NCBI RefSeq assembly: GCF_901472495.1
Contig: NZ_LR590469.1
Coordinates: 4,464,001-4,528,000, forward strand
Length of the DNA stretch: 64,000 bases
From: Yersinia enterocolitica subsp. enterocolitica
GTDB taxonomy: Bacteria > Pseudomonadota > Gammaproteobacteria > Enterobacterales > Enterobacteriaceae
Reading direction: 5' to 3'
In this document: one piece after another, positions 53,304-63,060 of the stretch
How positions within the stretch are numbered: position 1 is the first letter of the stretch
How the letters are laid out: every line of letters begins with the position of its first letter
Program-made: the position numbers and the translations under genes
The notes under the pieces: model-generated
What the model saw: only the letters and a program-made list of their open reading frames with translations
The model's database searches: none
What the model was told of the DNA's origin: nothing

Positions 53304-53669
53304 ATGAGCGATAAAACGAATTCACTGGTCGTCATTGCCAATGGTGCGGCGTATGGACAAGAGTCGTTATTTAATGCGTTGCGTTTATCCATCGCATTGA
53401 AAGAACAGCAAGGCGATCTCGATTTACGTTTATTTTTAATGTCTGATGCGGTTATTGCCGGCCTTCAAGGGCAGCAGCCAGCAGAAGGTTACAATTTACG
53501 GCAGATGTTGGAAATTCTCACGGCACAGAATGTTCCGGTTAAACTCTGTAAAACTTGTACCGATGCGCGTGGGATAACTGGATTAGCGTTGGTTGATGGA
53601 GTGGAAATCGGCACTTTGGTTGAATTGGCCCAATGGACGCTGGCTGCCGAGAAAGTGCTGACGTTTTGA
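53304..53669 (+). CDS. ychN: YchN, DsrE/DsrF-like family protein
   Basis: 121-residue homologue of E. coli YchN, a hexameric DsrE/F-fold protein suspected of a role in sulfur transfer. LVVIANGAAYGQESLFNALRL and LCKTCTDARGI (two cysteines at the putative active site) are conserved. The order is unusual: as I recall, in E. coli it lies far from acrR. It lies 14 bases after acrR, so expression may follow that regulator. Confidence 0.9.
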   Translation: MSDKTNSLVVIANGAAYGQESLFNALRLSIALKEQQGDLDLRLFLMSDAVIAGLQGQQPAEGYNLRQMLEILTAQNVPVKLCKTCTDARGITGLALVDGVEIGTLVELAQWTLAAEKVLTF

Positions 53670-53859
53670 GTGACCAGAGCGCTTCTGATTTTGATTTTCT
53701 CAATCAACCGTTATTGCTATCTGTTACATACTGTTCAAGAGTAAATGCGTAACTGCTCGCATTAATGACAGCTATTCATGACCGGAAAAACTTTTCTTAT
53801 TATGACTCGAGACTGAACGTGATAGGATTTCACTCTCTCTGTTGAAATGAAGTTCAAAT

Positions 53860-56800
53860 ATGAGCAGCAGATTTCCTAATCCAGATACTTTGTCATTTTC
53901 GTTGTTATCAAGCGCCTTTTTATTGCGCCTGCAAACAATGATTATCCTGCTTATAATATCATTGCTAATTTCACCGGCGATTTTCGCGGCTGGAATGAAT
54001 ATAGATGTGCCAACGCGCAGTGAAGTGCTGAGTCAGTTGGATGCATTATCAAAACAAAAAATATTGTCACCCGCTGAAAAGTTATCGCAGCAAGATCTGA
54101 CCAAAACGCTGGAATACCTTGATACCATTGAGCGTACCAAGCAGGAAGCCGCTCAACTTAAACAACAATTAGCACAAGCTCCGGCGAAGTTGCGCCAGGC
54201 GACGGAAGAGCTGGATGCGCTGAAGAACAGTTCAGCCGATACTCTGACCCGAGAATCTCTGTCTAATTATTCTTTGCGCCAATTAGAATCTCGCCTAAAT
54301 GAAACTCTGGATGACTTACAATCTGCCCAAGAAGATCTTTCGGCTTATAACAGCCAGCTAATCTCCCTGCAAACTCAGCCAGAACGCGTGCAGAGTGCTA
54401 TGTATAACGCGTCGATGCGATTAATGCAGATCCGCAACCAACTCAATGGATTGGCTCCGAATCAAGAAATTTTACGGCCCACCCAACAGCAAGCGCTATT
54501 GACTGAACAAGTCATGCTAAATGCGCAGCTGGATTTACAACGTAAAAATCTGGAAGCCAATACCACCTTACAAGATTTACTGCAAAAACAGCGGGATTAC
54601 ACCACTGCGCATATTAATCAGTTGGAGCGTTATGTCCAGCTACTGCAAGAGGTGGTGAGCGGCAAGCGGTTAATTCTTTCGGAGAAAACAGCCAAAGAAG
54701 CGCAAGCGCCCAATGATGCGACTGATATCCAAAATGACCCCTTGGTTAGCCGTGAGTTGGCGATAAATAAAGAGTTGAGCCAGCGGTTGATTAACGCCAC
54801 TAAAGAAGGTAACACGCTGGTACAACAGAATATCCGGGTCAAAAACTGGCTGGATCGTGCATTGCAATCTGAACGTAATTTAAAGGAGCAAATTACCGTT
54901 TTACGTGGCAGCTTGCTGCTTTCCCGTATTCTGTATCAGCAGCAACTCAACTTACCTGCGTCTGGGCTGATTACCAATATGGGGCCACGCATCGCTGATT
55001 TGCGCCTGGAACAATTTGAAATTAATCAGCAGCGTGACCAGCTATTCCAGGGTGATGACTACATTCAAACCCTGATGACTGACAGTAAAGAAAAAGTCAG
55101 CCCTGATGTTGAAGACGCACTGGGGCAAATAGTTGATATTCGTCGCGAATTGTTAGATCAATTGAATAAACAGCTGGGCAATCAACTGACTCTGGCAATT
55201 AACCTGCAAATTAATCAGCAGCAGTTATTGAGTGTTAATGAGTCACTGCAACATACACTGACACAGCAAATTTTCTGGGTTAGTAGCAATAAACCGATGG
55301 ATTGGTCTTGGCTAAAAGCATTACCGGGAGCAGTGAAAGCTGAGCTGAGTAATTTTAATTTTACCCTGTCATGGAATGATGTATTAGCAGGATTAATGAA
55401 ATCACTGGTATTCCTGATACCAATGCTGATTGTGGTCGGGGTGATCCGCTCACGCTACAAAATCATTAATAAACATCTGGATAGTCTGGCCGCTGATGTC
55501 GGGCAATTAAAACACGACAGTCAAATGCACACACCGAAAGCCATCATGCTCACCTTGCTGAAAGTGTTGCCAGGGTCTCTGATCATATTGGGTGTAGGTT
55601 ATTGGTGTTTGCGTTCAGATTTTAATCTTAGTGATTTCTTCTGGAGTTTCTTCCAACGTCTGGCTCTGTTCTGGCTGGTGTTTGACCTGACATATCGCAT
55701 GTTATCGCCAGGCGGCATTACCGAGCGGCACTTTATGATAGCCGCTGACCGATGCGCCCATTATCGACGTCAAATGGTGCGGTTGGGGGCTGCATTGCTG
55801 CCGGTTATCTTCTGGTCAGCCTTGGGGGAGAAAAGCCCACTTCGGTTGGTAGATGATGTTATCGGGCAGGTGGTTATTGTTATTGCTTTGGCATTGTTGG
55901 CGCTGTTTGTCTATCCATTCTGCCGTGATAGCTGGCGTGAGAAAGATTCTCATGCGGTTCGACTCGTGATAGTCACCGCCATTGCGGGAACGCCGATCAT
56001 ATTGATTGGATTAATGGTTGCTGGGTATTTCTACACAACTCTGCAACTGGCAGGCCGCTGGATTGATAGCCTCTATTTATTATTCCTGTGGAATATCATT
56101 TACCTGACGGCGATTCGTGGATTAGGGGTTGCGGCACGGCGTTTAGCCTATCGTCGAGCCATCGTCCGGCGACAAAATCTGGTGAAAGAGGGGGCTGAGG
56201 GTGGTGAGCCGGTCGAAGAACCACCGCTGGCTCTGGAACAAATTAACCAGCAGTCATTGCGTTTGACCACTATGGTTCTGTTCCTGATTTTCGCCACTTG
56301 TTTCTATGCCATCTGGGCTGATTTGATAACGGTTATCTCCTATCTCGACAGTATCTCTTTGTGGCATTACACCACAACCGTGGCGGGCGCGAGTGTTTCT
56401 CAGGCGGTTACATTGGGAAATATGCTCGTGGCATTAATGGCGCTAGTGGTTGCTTATATCCTGACGCGCAACCTGCCCGGATTGCTTGAGGTGGTGGTGT
56501 TGTCGCGGTTACAGCTACGTCAGGGCACCTCTTATGCCATCACCACTATTTTAACTTATCTCATTACCGCTATTGGGGGGATAACTGCACTCAGCTCTCT
56601 CGGGGTATCGTGGGATAAACTGCAATGGCTGGTTGCGGCGCTGTCAGTTGGTTTGGGCTTTGGTTTGCAGGAGATTTTTGCCAACTTTGTCTCCGGTTTG
56701 ATTATTTTGTTCGAACGCCCCGTTCGTATCGGCGATACCGTAACCATTGGCACTTTCTCCGGCAATGTTAACAAAATCCGTATTCGTGCCACCACGATCA

Positions 56801-57309
56801 CTGATTTTGACCGCAAAGAGGTGATTATTCCGAATAAGGCCTTTGTTACCGAGCGCCTGATCAACTGGTCGCTATCAGATACGATTACCCGGATTATTAT
56901 TAAAGTTGGTGTTGCGTATGGCTCTGATTTAGCGAAAGTTAAAGAGATATTGCTAAAAGCCGCTCATGAGAATCCGCGGGTTATGACTGACCCTGAGCCT
57001 CATGTATTCTTCCTCAACTTTGGTGCCAGTACTCTTGATCATGAATTGCGTGTGTATGTGCGCGAATTACGTGACCGTAGCTATACAGTGGATGAATTGA
57101 ATAGCGCGATTGATAAGTTATGTCGCGAGAATGACATCAACATTGCGTTTAATCAGTTGGATGTGTATTTACACAAACCTGATGGCACTGAAATTCAAGA
57201 GGTAAGCCGGCCTTTTGATACGAAAGAATTGCCCTCTGTACCGTCGGAGAAGTCGGCAATTGGGGATACCAAACCTGATTTACCGGATATCAACAAGCCA
57301 CTCGCTTAA
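53860..57309 (+). CDS. mscK: Mechanosensitive channel MscK (KefA)
   Basis: 1149-residue inner-membrane channel that opens at high membrane tension and is affected by external potassium. The signal peptide ends AIFA-AG (about residue 43). A long periplasmic coiled-coil region runs to about residue 480, then roughly eleven helices. The C-terminal MscS domain has the pore helix WLVAALSVGLGFGLQEIFANF and the beta domain FERPVRIGDTVTIG. The acidic tail is family-typical. The start is uncertain: no clear ribosome site lies ahead of the ATG. Confidence 0.95.
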   Translation: MSSRFPNPDTLSFSLLSSAFLLRLQTMIILLIISLLISPAIFAAGMNIDVPTRSEVLSQLDALSKQKILSPAEKLSQQDLTKTLEYLDTIERTKQEAAQLKQQLAQAPAKLRQATEELDALKNSSADTLTRESLSNYSLRQLESRLNETLDDLQSAQEDLSAYNSQLISLQTQPERVQSAMYNASMRLMQIRNQLNGLAPNQEILRPTQQQALLTEQVMLNAQLDLQRKNLEANTTLQDLLQKQRDYTTAHINQLERYVQLLQEVVSGKRLILSEKTAKEAQAPNDATDIQNDPLVSRELAINKELSQRLINATKEGNTLVQQNIRVKNWLDRALQSERNLKEQITVLRGSLLLSRILYQQQLNLPASGLITNMGPRIADLRLEQFEINQQRDQLFQGDDYIQTLMTDSKEKVSPDVEDALGQIVDIRRELLDQLNKQLGNQLTLAINLQINQQQLLSVNESLQHTLTQQIFWVSSNKPMDWSWLKALPGAVKAELSNFNFTLSWNDVLAGLMKSLVFLIPMLIVVGVIRSRYKIINKHLDSLAADVGQLKHDSQMHTPKAIMLTLLKVLPGSLIILGVGYWCLRSDFNLSDFFWSFFQRLALFWLVFDLTYRMLSPGGITERHFMIAADRCAHYRRQMVRLGAALLPVIFWSALGEKSPLRLVDDVIGQVVIVIALALLALFVYPFCRDSWREKDSHAVRLVIVTAIAGTPIILIGLMVAGYFYTTLQLAGRWIDSLYLLFLWNIIYLTAIRGLGVAARRLAYRRAIVRRQNLVKEGAEGGEPVEEPPLALEQINQQSLRLTTMVLFLIFATCFYAIWADLITVISYLDSISLWHYTTTVAGASVSQAVTLGNMLVALMALVVAYILTRNLPGLLEVVVLSRLQLRQGTSYAITTILTYLITAIGGITALSSLGVSWDKLQWLVAALSVGLGFGLQEIFANFVSGLIILFERPVRIGDTVTIGTFSGNVNKIRIRATTITDFDRKEVIIPNKAFVTERLINWSLSDTITRIIIKVGVAYGSDLAKVKEILLKAAHENPRVMTDPEPHVFFLNFGASTLDHELRVYVRELRDRSYTVDELNSAIDKLCRENDINIAFNQLDVYLHKPDGTEIQEVSRPFDTKELPSVPSEKSAIGDTKPDLPDINKPLA

Positions 57310-57364
57310 GACTGTTAGGTAGGGGAACGGTGAATTCAGACGTTTTGCATGCAACGAACCACAA

Positions 57365-57392
57365 CAAGGCGATATTTGATGGTATCGCCTTG
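57365..57392. terminator. Hairpin between convergent mscK and rsmS
   Basis: Perfect 10-base arms CAAGGCGATA (57365-57374) and TATCGCCTTG (57383-57392), 8-base loop. No U-tract on either side. Confidence 0.45.
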
Positions 57393-57415
57393 GCTAAACA
57401 TCAGAAATAACCGGG

Positions 57416-57571
57416 TCAATCAGATGTTTGATTGCGTAGCTTACGCTGATAATCAAGTTGCACGATAGCTAACGCTGCCAGTGCTGTTTCCGGCGCTATC
57501 TCATTGCATTCCAGCAAGTAGATAAGATCTACTGCCAGTTGCAGTTCTGGTGAAGCTTTTTCAACTGACAT
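57416..57571 (-). CDS. rsmS: RsmS (YbaM), small DUF2496 protein
   Basis: 51-residue protein that starts MSVEKASPELQLAVDLIYLL and continues ECNEIAPETALAALAIVQLDYQRKL. It matches E. coli YbaM, which has LAVDLIVLLEENQI and KRDYEKKL. In Pectobacterium the homologue RsmS modulates virulence regulation. It sits next to priC as in E. coli. Confidence 0.88.
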   Translation of the reverse strand: MSVEKASPELQLAVDLIYLLECNEIAPETALAALAIVQLDYQRKLRNQTSD

Positions 57572-57843
57572 AATCTGGCCAATATTTGATTTTCAGTGAG
57601 TGAGGAAAGTCGGATGGGGATAAGTTACTGCCAGTTCCCACCTAACTTGATTTCAATTCATCTACCCAATAGATTTCAAGCGGTACTCAGGTGGCTAGTG
57701 AGAAAACCCGATAAGTTCACATAAACACGGCACATGGGGGATTGAACCAGCTAACCCCTGCAACTTGAAACAAGGTAGGTATAAACATTATAGAAAAGTA
57801 TTCGCTATCGAAACCTTAATGATTCAAAAAATGTGACAAATAT

Positions 57844-58380
57844 TCAAAAACCGTTCTCTTTCTTCTCAATACTGCGTTCTATTTTTATCAGTGCCTGCCG
57901 GCAGCGCATTAAACGGCCCTCCAGTGCGGCGAGTTCTTTCTGTATCTTCTGTTGCTCGGTCAATAAATTTTGCTTACCCAGTTGGCTCTCTCTGTCCTGA
58001 ATCATGGCCAGTATTCGCCGCTCATAATCTTGATGCTCAGCCAGCTTGTGGTAAGGGTCTAACTTATTATACTTGGGTTCAGGGTTAGTTTTTCTCAGTT
58101 TTTGAGTGGCTAACTCTCTTTGTAAGGCGGATATTTGTGCGACCAGCTTTTCAGCTAAAAAGGCGACCTGCTGTGTGCGATTTTCTGCAACGACCTGTTT
58201 TAATTGGGCCATGTTTTTGTGTACTTCCAGTAGATAATCGCGAAAACGGTTACCATGATTACCAAATAATTTCAGGTCAAAACGGGCCTGCTGAGAAGGC
58301 ATGTTAGCCTGTGGGCCAACCTGTGCCGATAATGCCTCAATTTGGCTTTCAAGCACCTGTAATAGCTTTTCTGTACTCAT
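57844..58380 (-). CDS. priC: Primosomal replication protein N'' (PriC)
   Basis: 178-residue helical protein that reloads DnaB at stalled forks. Basic and Gln/Leu-rich, with conserved LFGNHGNRFRDYLLEV and the C-terminal basic coiled region LEGRLMRCRQALIKIE. Length fits E. coli PriC. The gap between it and rsmS (57572-57843, 272 bases) shows nothing clear. Confidence 0.92.
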   Translation of the reverse strand: MSTEKLLQVLESQIEALSAQVGPQANMPSQQARFDLKLFGNHGNRFRDYLLEVHKNMAQLKQVVAENRTQQVAFLAEKLVAQISALQRELATQKLRKTNPEPKYNKLDPYHKLAEHQDYERRILAMIQDRESQLGKQNLLTEQQKIQKELAALEGRLMRCRQALIKIERSIEKKENGF

Positions 58381-58553
58381 GGCGCTTCTCCTGGGGGATT
58401 TTTCCGCCAGCTTGCCTTTGAATGTCGATACTTACAAGCGAGGGGCGGTTAAAACGCTATGTTAGTGGTAATAATGCCAATAATATCTATTGATGATGAC
58501 CAGTGCATGCGTTAATGATAGGGCCACATTAAGAAATATTATAAAGGGAGTGT

Positions 58554-58934
58554 ATGTCTCGTTGGTTGTTGATAGCTTTGGGTTGGCTGGCAGTGGTTTT
58601 GGCAACCTTAGGTGTTGTGTTGCCTCTGTTACCCACGACGCCGTTTTTGCTACTGGCAGCGTGGTTTTTTGCACGATCCTCTCCCCGTTTTCATCATTGG
58701 CTGCTTTATCGTTCATGGTTTGGTAGTTACCTACGCACATGGCAGCAACATCGGGCTTTGCCTCCAGGCGCTAAATGGAAAGCAATATTGGTGACGGTGC
58801 TCACGTTCGCTATTTCGCTCTGGTTGGTGAAAATTTGGTGGGTCAGAGGCATCTTGCTGGTGATATTGACGCTATTGTTGACCTTTATGCTACGGATGCC
58901 AGTTATTGACCTATCGCAACAAAAAAGGCCCTGA
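58554..58934 (+). CDS. ybaN: YbaN, DUF454 inner-membrane protein
   Basis: 126-residue protein with about four helices. The family motif LGVVLPLLPTTPFLLLAAWFFARSSPRFHHWL is complete. Function unknown. AAAGGGAG precedes the ATG. Divergent from priC, as in E. coli. Confidence 0.92.
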   Translation: MSRWLLIALGWLAVVLATLGVVLPLLPTTPFLLLAAWFFARSSPRFHHWLLYRSWFGSYLRTWQQHRALPPGAKWKAILVTVLTFAISLWLVKIWWVRGILLVILTLLLTFMLRMPVIDLSQQKRP

Positions 58935-59149
58935 GTCGCTCACATCAGTTGCATTTTAATGCCAGTTTGCATAAATTTGAGCGTTTTCGTGCGCGGGATA
59001 ATCCCTCGTTGTGTCCTTAGGGTTAAGGATGCAGTAATTTAATCTATCAAGACCAGAGTTAACTGGTAGAGCAAGTTACTCAGCTGATGACATTTTAGCA
59101 TCGACTGGCCGCGCTTTAGTATGTACAACAGTTTTATCAGGCACAAATT

Positions 59150-59713
59150 ATGACCGCTACTGCACCTAATACAGCACAACAGCTTAAATATATTAAAGAC
59201 AGTATCAAAACTATCCCCGATTATCCAAAAGCGGGAATACTGTTCCGTGATGTGACCAGTTTGCTGGAAGATCCATTAGCTTATGCCGCCAGCATTGAGC
59301 TGTTGACTGAGCGCTATCTGGATAAGGGCGTGACTAAAGTCGTGGGCACTGAAGCGCGTGGTTTTCTGTTTGGTGCGCCAGTGGCTTTGTCTCTTGGCGT
59401 TGGCTTTGTTCCAGTCCGTAAGCCGGGCAAGTTACCGCGAGCCACCATCAGCGAAAGCTATGAGTTAGAATACGGTACTGACAAACTTGAGATCCACACC
59501 GACAGCATCAAACCGGGCGATAAGGTCTTGGTTATTGATGACTTACTGGCGACTGGTGGGACAATTGAAGCGACAGTTAAACTTATTCGCAAACTAGGTG
59601 GCGAAGTCACCGACGCCGCATTTGTGATTAATTTACCCGATTTGGGTGGCGAAGCTCGCCTGAATGATCAAGGTATTACTTGCTACAGTCTGGTTGATTT
59701 CTCCGGCCATTGA
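59150..59713 (+). CDS. apt: Adenine phosphoribosyltransferase
   Basis: Purine-salvage enzyme of 187 residues that makes AMP from adenine and PRPP. The PRPP loop VLVIDDLLATGGT lies at 126-138. The flexible-loop segment RKPGKLPRATISESYELEYG and the adenine-binding region GILFRDVTSLLEDP are conserved. Followed by a hairpin and dnaX 83 bases on. Confidence 0.97.
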   Translation: MTATAPNTAQQLKYIKDSIKTIPDYPKAGILFRDVTSLLEDPLAYAASIELLTERYLDKGVTKVVGTEARGFLFGAPVALSLGVGFVPVRKPGKLPRATISESYELEYGTDKLEIHTDSIKPGDKVLVIDDLLATGGTIEATVKLIRKLGGEVTDAAFVINLPDLGGEARLNDQGITCYSLVDFSGH

Positions 59714-59728
59714 TTGTACTGAAAATAT

Positions 59729-59754
59729 CAGCCTCGCTGTCAGTAGTGAGGCTG
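59729..59754 (+). terminator. Hairpin in the apt-dnaX gap
   Basis: CAGCCTCGCT (59729-59738) pairs with AGTGAGGCTG (59745-59754), one wobble and a 6-base loop. No U-tract, so it may be a partial attenuator or a processing site. Confidence 0.45.
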
Positions 59755-59796
59755 TGTTAGCATGACCCTCTATATTATTCAACTTCTCCGGTATTA

Positions 59797-61767
59797 ATGA
59801 GCTATCAGGTCCTTGCCCGTAAGTGGCGCCCCAAAACGTTTGCAGACGTCGTTGGTCAGGAACATGTCCTGACGGCGTTGGCTAATGGCCTTTCATTAGG
59901 GCGTATTCATCATGCCTATTTATTTTCTGGCACCCGTGGGGTAGGTAAGACCTCTATTGCCCGGTTGTTAGCCAAAGGCCTCAACTGCGAAACGGGCATT
60001 ACTGCCACTCCTTGTGGTACCTGTGCAAATTGCCTGGAAATTGAGCAAGGCCGTTTTGTTGATCTGATCGAAATCGATGCGGCCTCGCGCACTAAAGTCG
60101 AAGATACCCGCGAACTGCTGGATAATGTCCAATATGCGCCGGCTCGTGGCCGCTTCAAAGTCTATTTGATCGATGAAGTGCACATGTTGTCACGGCACAG
60201 TTTCAACGCATTATTGAAAACTCTTGAAGAACCGCCAGCCCATGTGAAATTCTTGCTGGCGACAACCGATCCGCAGAAGTTACCCGTCACCATACTTTCT
60301 CGCTGCTTGCAGTTTCACCTAAAGGTCATTGATGTTGAGGTGATTCGTGCCCAGCTCGAAAAAATACTGTTAGCCGAGCAAATCAGTAGTGATGCCAGAG
60401 CATTGCAATTACTGGCGCGCGCCGCTGATGGCAGTATGCGCGATGCGCTCAGTTTGGCTGATCAGGCCATCGCGATGGGGGATGGGCATGTCACTACCGC
60501 CACCGTCAGCCAAATGTTGGGAATATTAGATGACGAGCAACCGCTGGCGATTATTGAAGCGTTAGTGAGTGCCGATGGCGCGCGAGTGATGGCCCAGCTT
60601 GAGCAAGCGGCATCACGCGGTGTTGACTGGGAAAATCTATTAGTCGAAACCTTAAGTTTGCTGCACCGCATTGCGATGGTGCAGTTATTGCCTTCCATGC
60701 TGGATAATCACTACGCGACTATTGAGCCGCGATTACGCGAGTTGGCGCGAACACTGCCGCCGACAGATATCCAGCTGTACTACCAGACATTGCTGGTGGG
60801 GCGAAAAGAGTTGGCATATGCCCCTGACCGCCGCATGGGGGTCGAAATGACTTTATTGCGCGCCTTGGCGTTTCACCCTAAAGCGATAATTGCCGAGCCT
60901 CAGAAGGTACCAGTCAGTGCTCCTGCGGCGATAACGGATAATACGCCAGCGCCGCAGCAACATTTTCAGGCCCCGTCATCTACCCAACCTGCGCCACAGC
61001 ATGAGGCCCCGCCACTAGGTGCCACTGCGCCGGTTAACACCGAGCTTCCGGACGCTACCGCGCAATTGTTGCAAGCACGCACGCAGTTATTGCGCAAGTC
61101 GGGGACGACCCCACCAAAAAAGAATGAGCCGGCAGCGCCAGGAAAAGCGCGGCCGGTAAACTCAGCGCTGGAGCGTTTAGCTTCGGTGACTGAGCGCAGC
61201 CAGCAGCGCCTGGCCGCCAAATCCACGGAAGAGAAGAAACCGGCGAAGAAAGAAGCTTATCGCTGGACGGCGCAGAATCAGCCAGAGGTGCCAGCAGAGC
61301 CGGTAGCGACACCAAAAGCATTGCGATCTGCATTGGAGCATGAAAAAACGCCGGAACTTTCTGCTAAATTGGCTCAAGAAGCGATGGTGCGCGATCCTTG
61401 GGCAGCAGAAATTGATAAATTACACATTCCCAAATTGGTGCAACAACTTGCGCTGAATGCATTTAAAGAAGAAATAGAACCGGGTAATATTCGCCTTCAT
61501 CTGCGTTCTGCGCAGCGCCATTTAAACTCGCCCTCGGCACAACAGACGTTGGCAGACGCATTGAGTAAATTACACGGCAATACAGTCACACTAAGTGTTA
61601 TCGAAGATGATAATCTGGCGGAGCGTACCCCGTTAGAGTGGCGGCAGGCCATTTATGAAGAAAAACTGGCACAAGCACGCCAGTCAATTATTGCGGATAA
61701 TAATATTCAGACGCTGCGTCGTTTCTTCGACGCCGAACTGGATGAAGAAAGTATCCGACCGGTTTAA
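59797..61767 (+). CDS. dnaX: DNA polymerase III subunits tau and gamma
   Basis: Clamp-loader ATPase of 656 residues (tau). Walker A GTRGVGKT is at 45-52. The zinc module uses Cys64, Cys73, Cys76 and Cys79. The DEXH-like LIDEVH is at 124-129, and the sensor-1 SRC motif follows. A Pro/Ala-rich linker leads to domains IV-V that bind DnaB and the alpha subunit. A -1 frameshift site at 61116-61122 would give gamma, 443 residues, ending at a TGA three bases beyond. The in-frame ATG has no strong ribosome site, perhaps because of coupling. Same order apt-dnaX-ybaB-recR-htpG as E. coli. Confidence 0.97.
   Translation: MSYQVLARKWRPKTFADVVGQEHVLTALANGLSLGRIHHAYLFSGTRGVGKTSIARLLAKGLNCETGITATPCGTCANCLEIEQGRFVDLIEIDAASRTKVEDTRELLDNVQYAPARGRFKVYLIDEVHMLSRHSFNALLKTLEEPPAHVKFLLATTDPQKLPVTILSRCLQFHLKVIDVEVIRAQLEKILLAEQISSDARALQLLARAADGSMRDALSLADQAIAMGDGHVTTATVSQMLGILDDEQPLAIIEALVSADGARVMAQLEQAASRGVDWENLLVETLSLLHRIAMVQLLPSMLDNHYATIEPRLRELARTLPPTDIQLYYQTLLVGRKELAYAPDRRMGVEMTLLRALAFHPKAIIAEPQKVPVSAPAAITDNTPAPQQHFQAPSSTQPAPQHEAPPLGATAPVNTELPDATAQLLQARTQLLRKSGTTPPKKNEPAAPGKARPVNSALERLASVTERSQQRLAAKSTEEKKPAKKEAYRWTAQNQPEVPAEPVATPKALRSALEHEKTPELSAKLAQEAMVRDPWAAEIDKLHIPKLVQQLALNAFKEEIEPGNIRLHLRSAQRHLNSPSAQQTLADALSKLHGNTVTLSVIEDDNLAERTPLEWRQAIYEEKLAQARQSIIADNNIQTLRRFFDAELDEESIRPV
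61101..61156 (+). promoter_or_regulatory. Programmed -1 ribosomal frameshift signal in dnaX
   Basis: Slippery heptamer A AAA AAG at 61116-61122, correctly phased. A GGGGA Shine-Dalgarno-like stimulator ends 10 bases before it. Downstream, after 6 bases, there is a stem: CCGGC (61129-61133) and GCGC (61135-61138) pair with GCGC (61147-61150) and GCCGG (61152-61156). After the shift the frame reads KKE then TGA. All elements mirror the E. coli site. Confidence 0.93.
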
Positions 61768-61822
61768 CCGCTGCGATAAGTGCATGGTGCACTGACGCGG
61801 CCCCTTGCTATGAGAGATGACT

Positions 61823-62155
61823 ATGTTTGGTAAAGGCGGTATTGGCAATTTAATGAAGCAAGCCCAGCAGATGCAGGAAAAAATGCAGCAGATGCAGGAA
61901 GAAGTCGCCAAATTGGAAGTTACCGGTGAATCTGGCGCGGGCTTGGTAAAAGTGACTATCAATGGGGCGCATAACTGCCGCCGGGTTGAAATCGATCCAA
62001 GCCTGTTGGTCGAAGAAGATAAAGAGATGCTGGAAGATTTGATTGCAGCGGCTTTTAACGATGCTGCTCGTCGCATCGATGAAACGCAAAAAGAAAAAAT
62101 GGCTTCGGTATCAAGTGGTATGCAGTTACCACCAGGCTTTAAGATGCCGTTCTGA
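61823..62155 (+). CDS. ybaB: YbaB/EbfC nucleoid-associated protein
   Basis: 110-residue DNA-binding protein. MFGKGGIGNLMKQAQQMQEKM begins a long helix, followed by the conserved VKVTINGAHNCRRVEID and a C terminus LPPGFKMPF. The ATG at 61823 has GAGAG 6 bases before it; an ATG two codons earlier is too close. Its stop overlaps the recR ATG by one base. Confidence 0.95.
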   Translation: MFGKGGIGNLMKQAQQMQEKMQQMQEEVAKLEVTGESGAGLVKVTINGAHNCRRVEIDPSLLVEEDKEMLEDLIAAAFNDAARRIDETQKEKMASVSSGMQLPPGFKMPF

Positions 62156-62760
62156 TGCAAACCAGCCCACTCCTTGAATCATTGATGGAGGCGTTGCGCT
62201 GCTTGCCGGGCGTTGGCCCGAAATCGGCGCAACGTATGGCATTTCAATTGCTACAGCGGGATCGTAGCGGTGGAATGCGCCTGGCACAGTCATTGACGCG
62301 CGCAATGTCTGAAATTGGTCACTGCGCTGACTGCCGTACCTTTACCGAGCAAGAGCATTGCACTATTTGCTCTAATCCGCGGCGGCAAAAAAATGGTCAA
62401 ATCTGCGTGGTCGAAAGCCCGGCAGATATTCATGCCATTGAGCAAACGGGCCAGTTTGGCGGGCGCTACTTTGTGTTGATGGGGCATTTATCTCCCATGG
62501 ACGGCATAGGCCCCGGTGATATTGGTTTGGATTTGCTTGAAAAACGGCTGGAAACTGAAACTATCAGTGAAGTCATACTGGCGACCAACCCGACAGTCGA
62601 AGGGGATGCAACCGCCAACTATATTGGTCAGATGTGCGGCCAGTATGGTGTGTTAGCCAGCCGGATTGCACATGGTGTACCAGTCGGCGGTGAGTTGGAA
62701 ATGGTTGATGGTACCACCCTATCTCACTCATTAGCGGGTCGTAATCCCATTAAGTACTAG
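62155..62760 (+). CDS. recR: Recombination mediator RecR
   Basis: 201-residue protein of the RecFOR pathway that helps load RecA on gapped DNA. The N-terminal helix-hairpin-helix LPGVGPKSAQRM is followed by the zinc finger (Cys57, Cys60, Cys69, Cys72) and the Toprim domain (VVESPADIHAIEQTG to ATNPTVEGDATA). The start overlaps the ybaB stop as TGATG, so it is translationally coupled. Confidence 0.97.
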   Translation: MQTSPLLESLMEALRCLPGVGPKSAQRMAFQLLQRDRSGGMRLAQSLTRAMSEIGHCADCRTFTEQEHCTICSNPRRQKNGQICVVESPADIHAIEQTGQFGGRYFVLMGHLSPMDGIGPGDIGLDLLEKRLETETISEVILATNPTVEGDATANYIGQMCGQYGVLASRIAHGVPVGGELEMVDGTTLSHSLAGRNPIKY

Positions 62761-62884
62761 TTTCAGCAAGTCCCCATCCTATTTAATCTGGTGGGCGATG
62801 TTTTGTTATTGATTATCATATGAATAATCTCATCCATGATGTTCAATCAATCGCCCCTGATTCTCTGTTTTTTCTGTATTAAGG

Positions 62885-62913
62885 CTTGAAAGCTGCCGCA
62901 CTTGACCCCATTT
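62885..62913 (+). promoter_or_regulatory. Sigma-32 heat-shock promoter of htpG
   Basis: CTTGAAA (62885-62891), a 14-base spacer, then CCCCATTT (62906-62913): an exact match to the sigma-32 consensus. It lies about 180 bases before the start codon, with an ERIC element in between. Confidence 0.88.
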
Positions 62914-62936
62914 GTTACTCACTGTTCGATTTTATC

Positions 62937-63060
62937 TATACCCGTCATCTTTCAAATTACAGGTGTGTTGGCTGCACTCGTTCACCCGAGTCACTGTCTG
63001 GAGTCAGCTCATTGGGCTAACAGGCTTGCCGTCGGCCTGTATTTTTGAAATCTATAGGGT
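62937..63060 (-). repeat. Diverged ERIC repeat in the htpG leader
   Basis: 124 bases in the opposite orientation to the copies at 1622 and 28996. It starts TATACCCGTCAT, then has GTGTGTTGGCTGCACTCG, TTCACCCGAGTCACT and GGCTTGCCG. It ends CTATAGGGTA. Many substitutions relative to the consensus suggest an old insertion. Confidence 0.85.
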
